From the NCBI GenBank assembly GCA_949825045.1, contig OX463836.1, positions 16,468,329 through 16,532,328 of the forward strand: DNA of 64,000 nt. Reading direction: 5' to 3'. Origin of the DNA: Argyresthia goedartella. Lineage: Eukaryota; Arthropoda; Insecta; Lepidoptera; Argyresthiidae. Shown one piece after another: positions 63,616 through 64,000 of the stretch. The translations under genes were made by a program, and so were the position numbers. The notes below the pieces were generated by a model. It was not told where the DNA came from. It did no database searches and saw only the letters and a list, made by a program, of their open reading frames with translations. Every line of letters begins with the position of its first letter. Within the stretch, counting starts at the first letter, position 1.

Positions 63616-64000
63616 GGGCCGCTAATGATTTGACTAAATGCAAGCAAAGCATGGAATTTTATTTGCAATCAGATATGCGCAAAATATGCCAGTGAAAATA
63701 AAAGATATGAAGTGTAAAGATATAAAGTATATGAAGTGTATCTTTTCTGTCAGTGAACTACTAATCATGTAGTTTAGTAGTTAATTTAGTCCACCTTATC
63801 AGAAGGAGCTAATGAGAGATATAGATATTGCAGAAGTATGAGAGATTTAGCTCAGTAGTTAATTTTGACCAACATATCAGAACGTGTCAATGAGAAAGGG
63901 ATGGAAAAACGCTTCAACGAAACTTTACAAAATAGTGAAACTAAAAATATGATTTTGGTGAATGTCGCAACTTCTAAATATCATTGGCGTATGCCATGCC
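63616..64000 (+). other. No gene; weak direct repeat
   Basis: AT-rich. Two loosely similar stretches (63770-63830 and 63850-63905, both with TAGTTAATTTxGxCCAxCxTATCAGAA) suggest an old duplication. Confidence 0.35.

Overview
The window looks like a nest of transposable elements in an insect genome, most likely a moth or butterfly. The evidence for Lepidoptera is indirect: an interspersed repeat with the arthropod/lepidopteran hallmark of a G-T-G-C-G-A-G-T 'tracts' end and repeated GTCC units (56988, 59886, 61302), RTE-type LINE tails ending in GTATG repeats, and a tRNA-like SINE head. No ordinary host gene, rRNA or CRISPR array was found. Almost every open frame belongs to a mobile element, and most are broken.

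The core is a composite unit present about four times in tandem: a pogo/Tigger-like transposase gene, split by an Academ-like DNA transposon (15-bp terminal inverted repeat TAGTTAG.GAGGCGA, CAA target duplication, XPG/FEN1-like nuclease protein), followed by a spacer with degenerate 22-bp repeats and the right end of a piggyBac-like element. Unit A covers 1-26234, unit B 26235-49056, unit C 49057-57612 and unit D 57613 to about 61700.

Later insertions sit inside these units. Unit A carries a Tc1-like element (248-1813) in the end of an ISL2EU-like element, a full-length CR1-group LINE (11663-16694), a BEL/Pao element with nearly identical LTRs (17916-21784) and a rearranged BEL/Pao mosaic (21862-25591). 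Unit B carries a Gypsy (CsRn1-like) element with intact gag and pol and an envelope-like ORF in its leader (26766-33515), a complete but dead ISL2EU-like element (34266-40698) holding further LINE pieces, and a Harbinger deletion derivative (46186-47785). Unit C carries small LINE-related inserts. Unit D is bracketed by an inverted duplication.

The most notable object is a bunyavirus (phenuivirid-like) glycoprotein sequence inside the Academ-like gene in units A and B. It is bounded by a 6-bp target duplication (AGCATT), has no poly(A), and starts with a 10-nt non-viral leader followed by ACACAGAC, as expected of a reverse-transcribed, cap-snatched viral M-segment mRNA. Units C and D have the same site empty. 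All viral copies are broken by frameshifts, insertions or truncation. The right flank (61707-64000) is lower in recognisable content: a tRNA-like SINE, an 84-bp tandem duplication, an RTE LINE remnant and a palindromic MITE.
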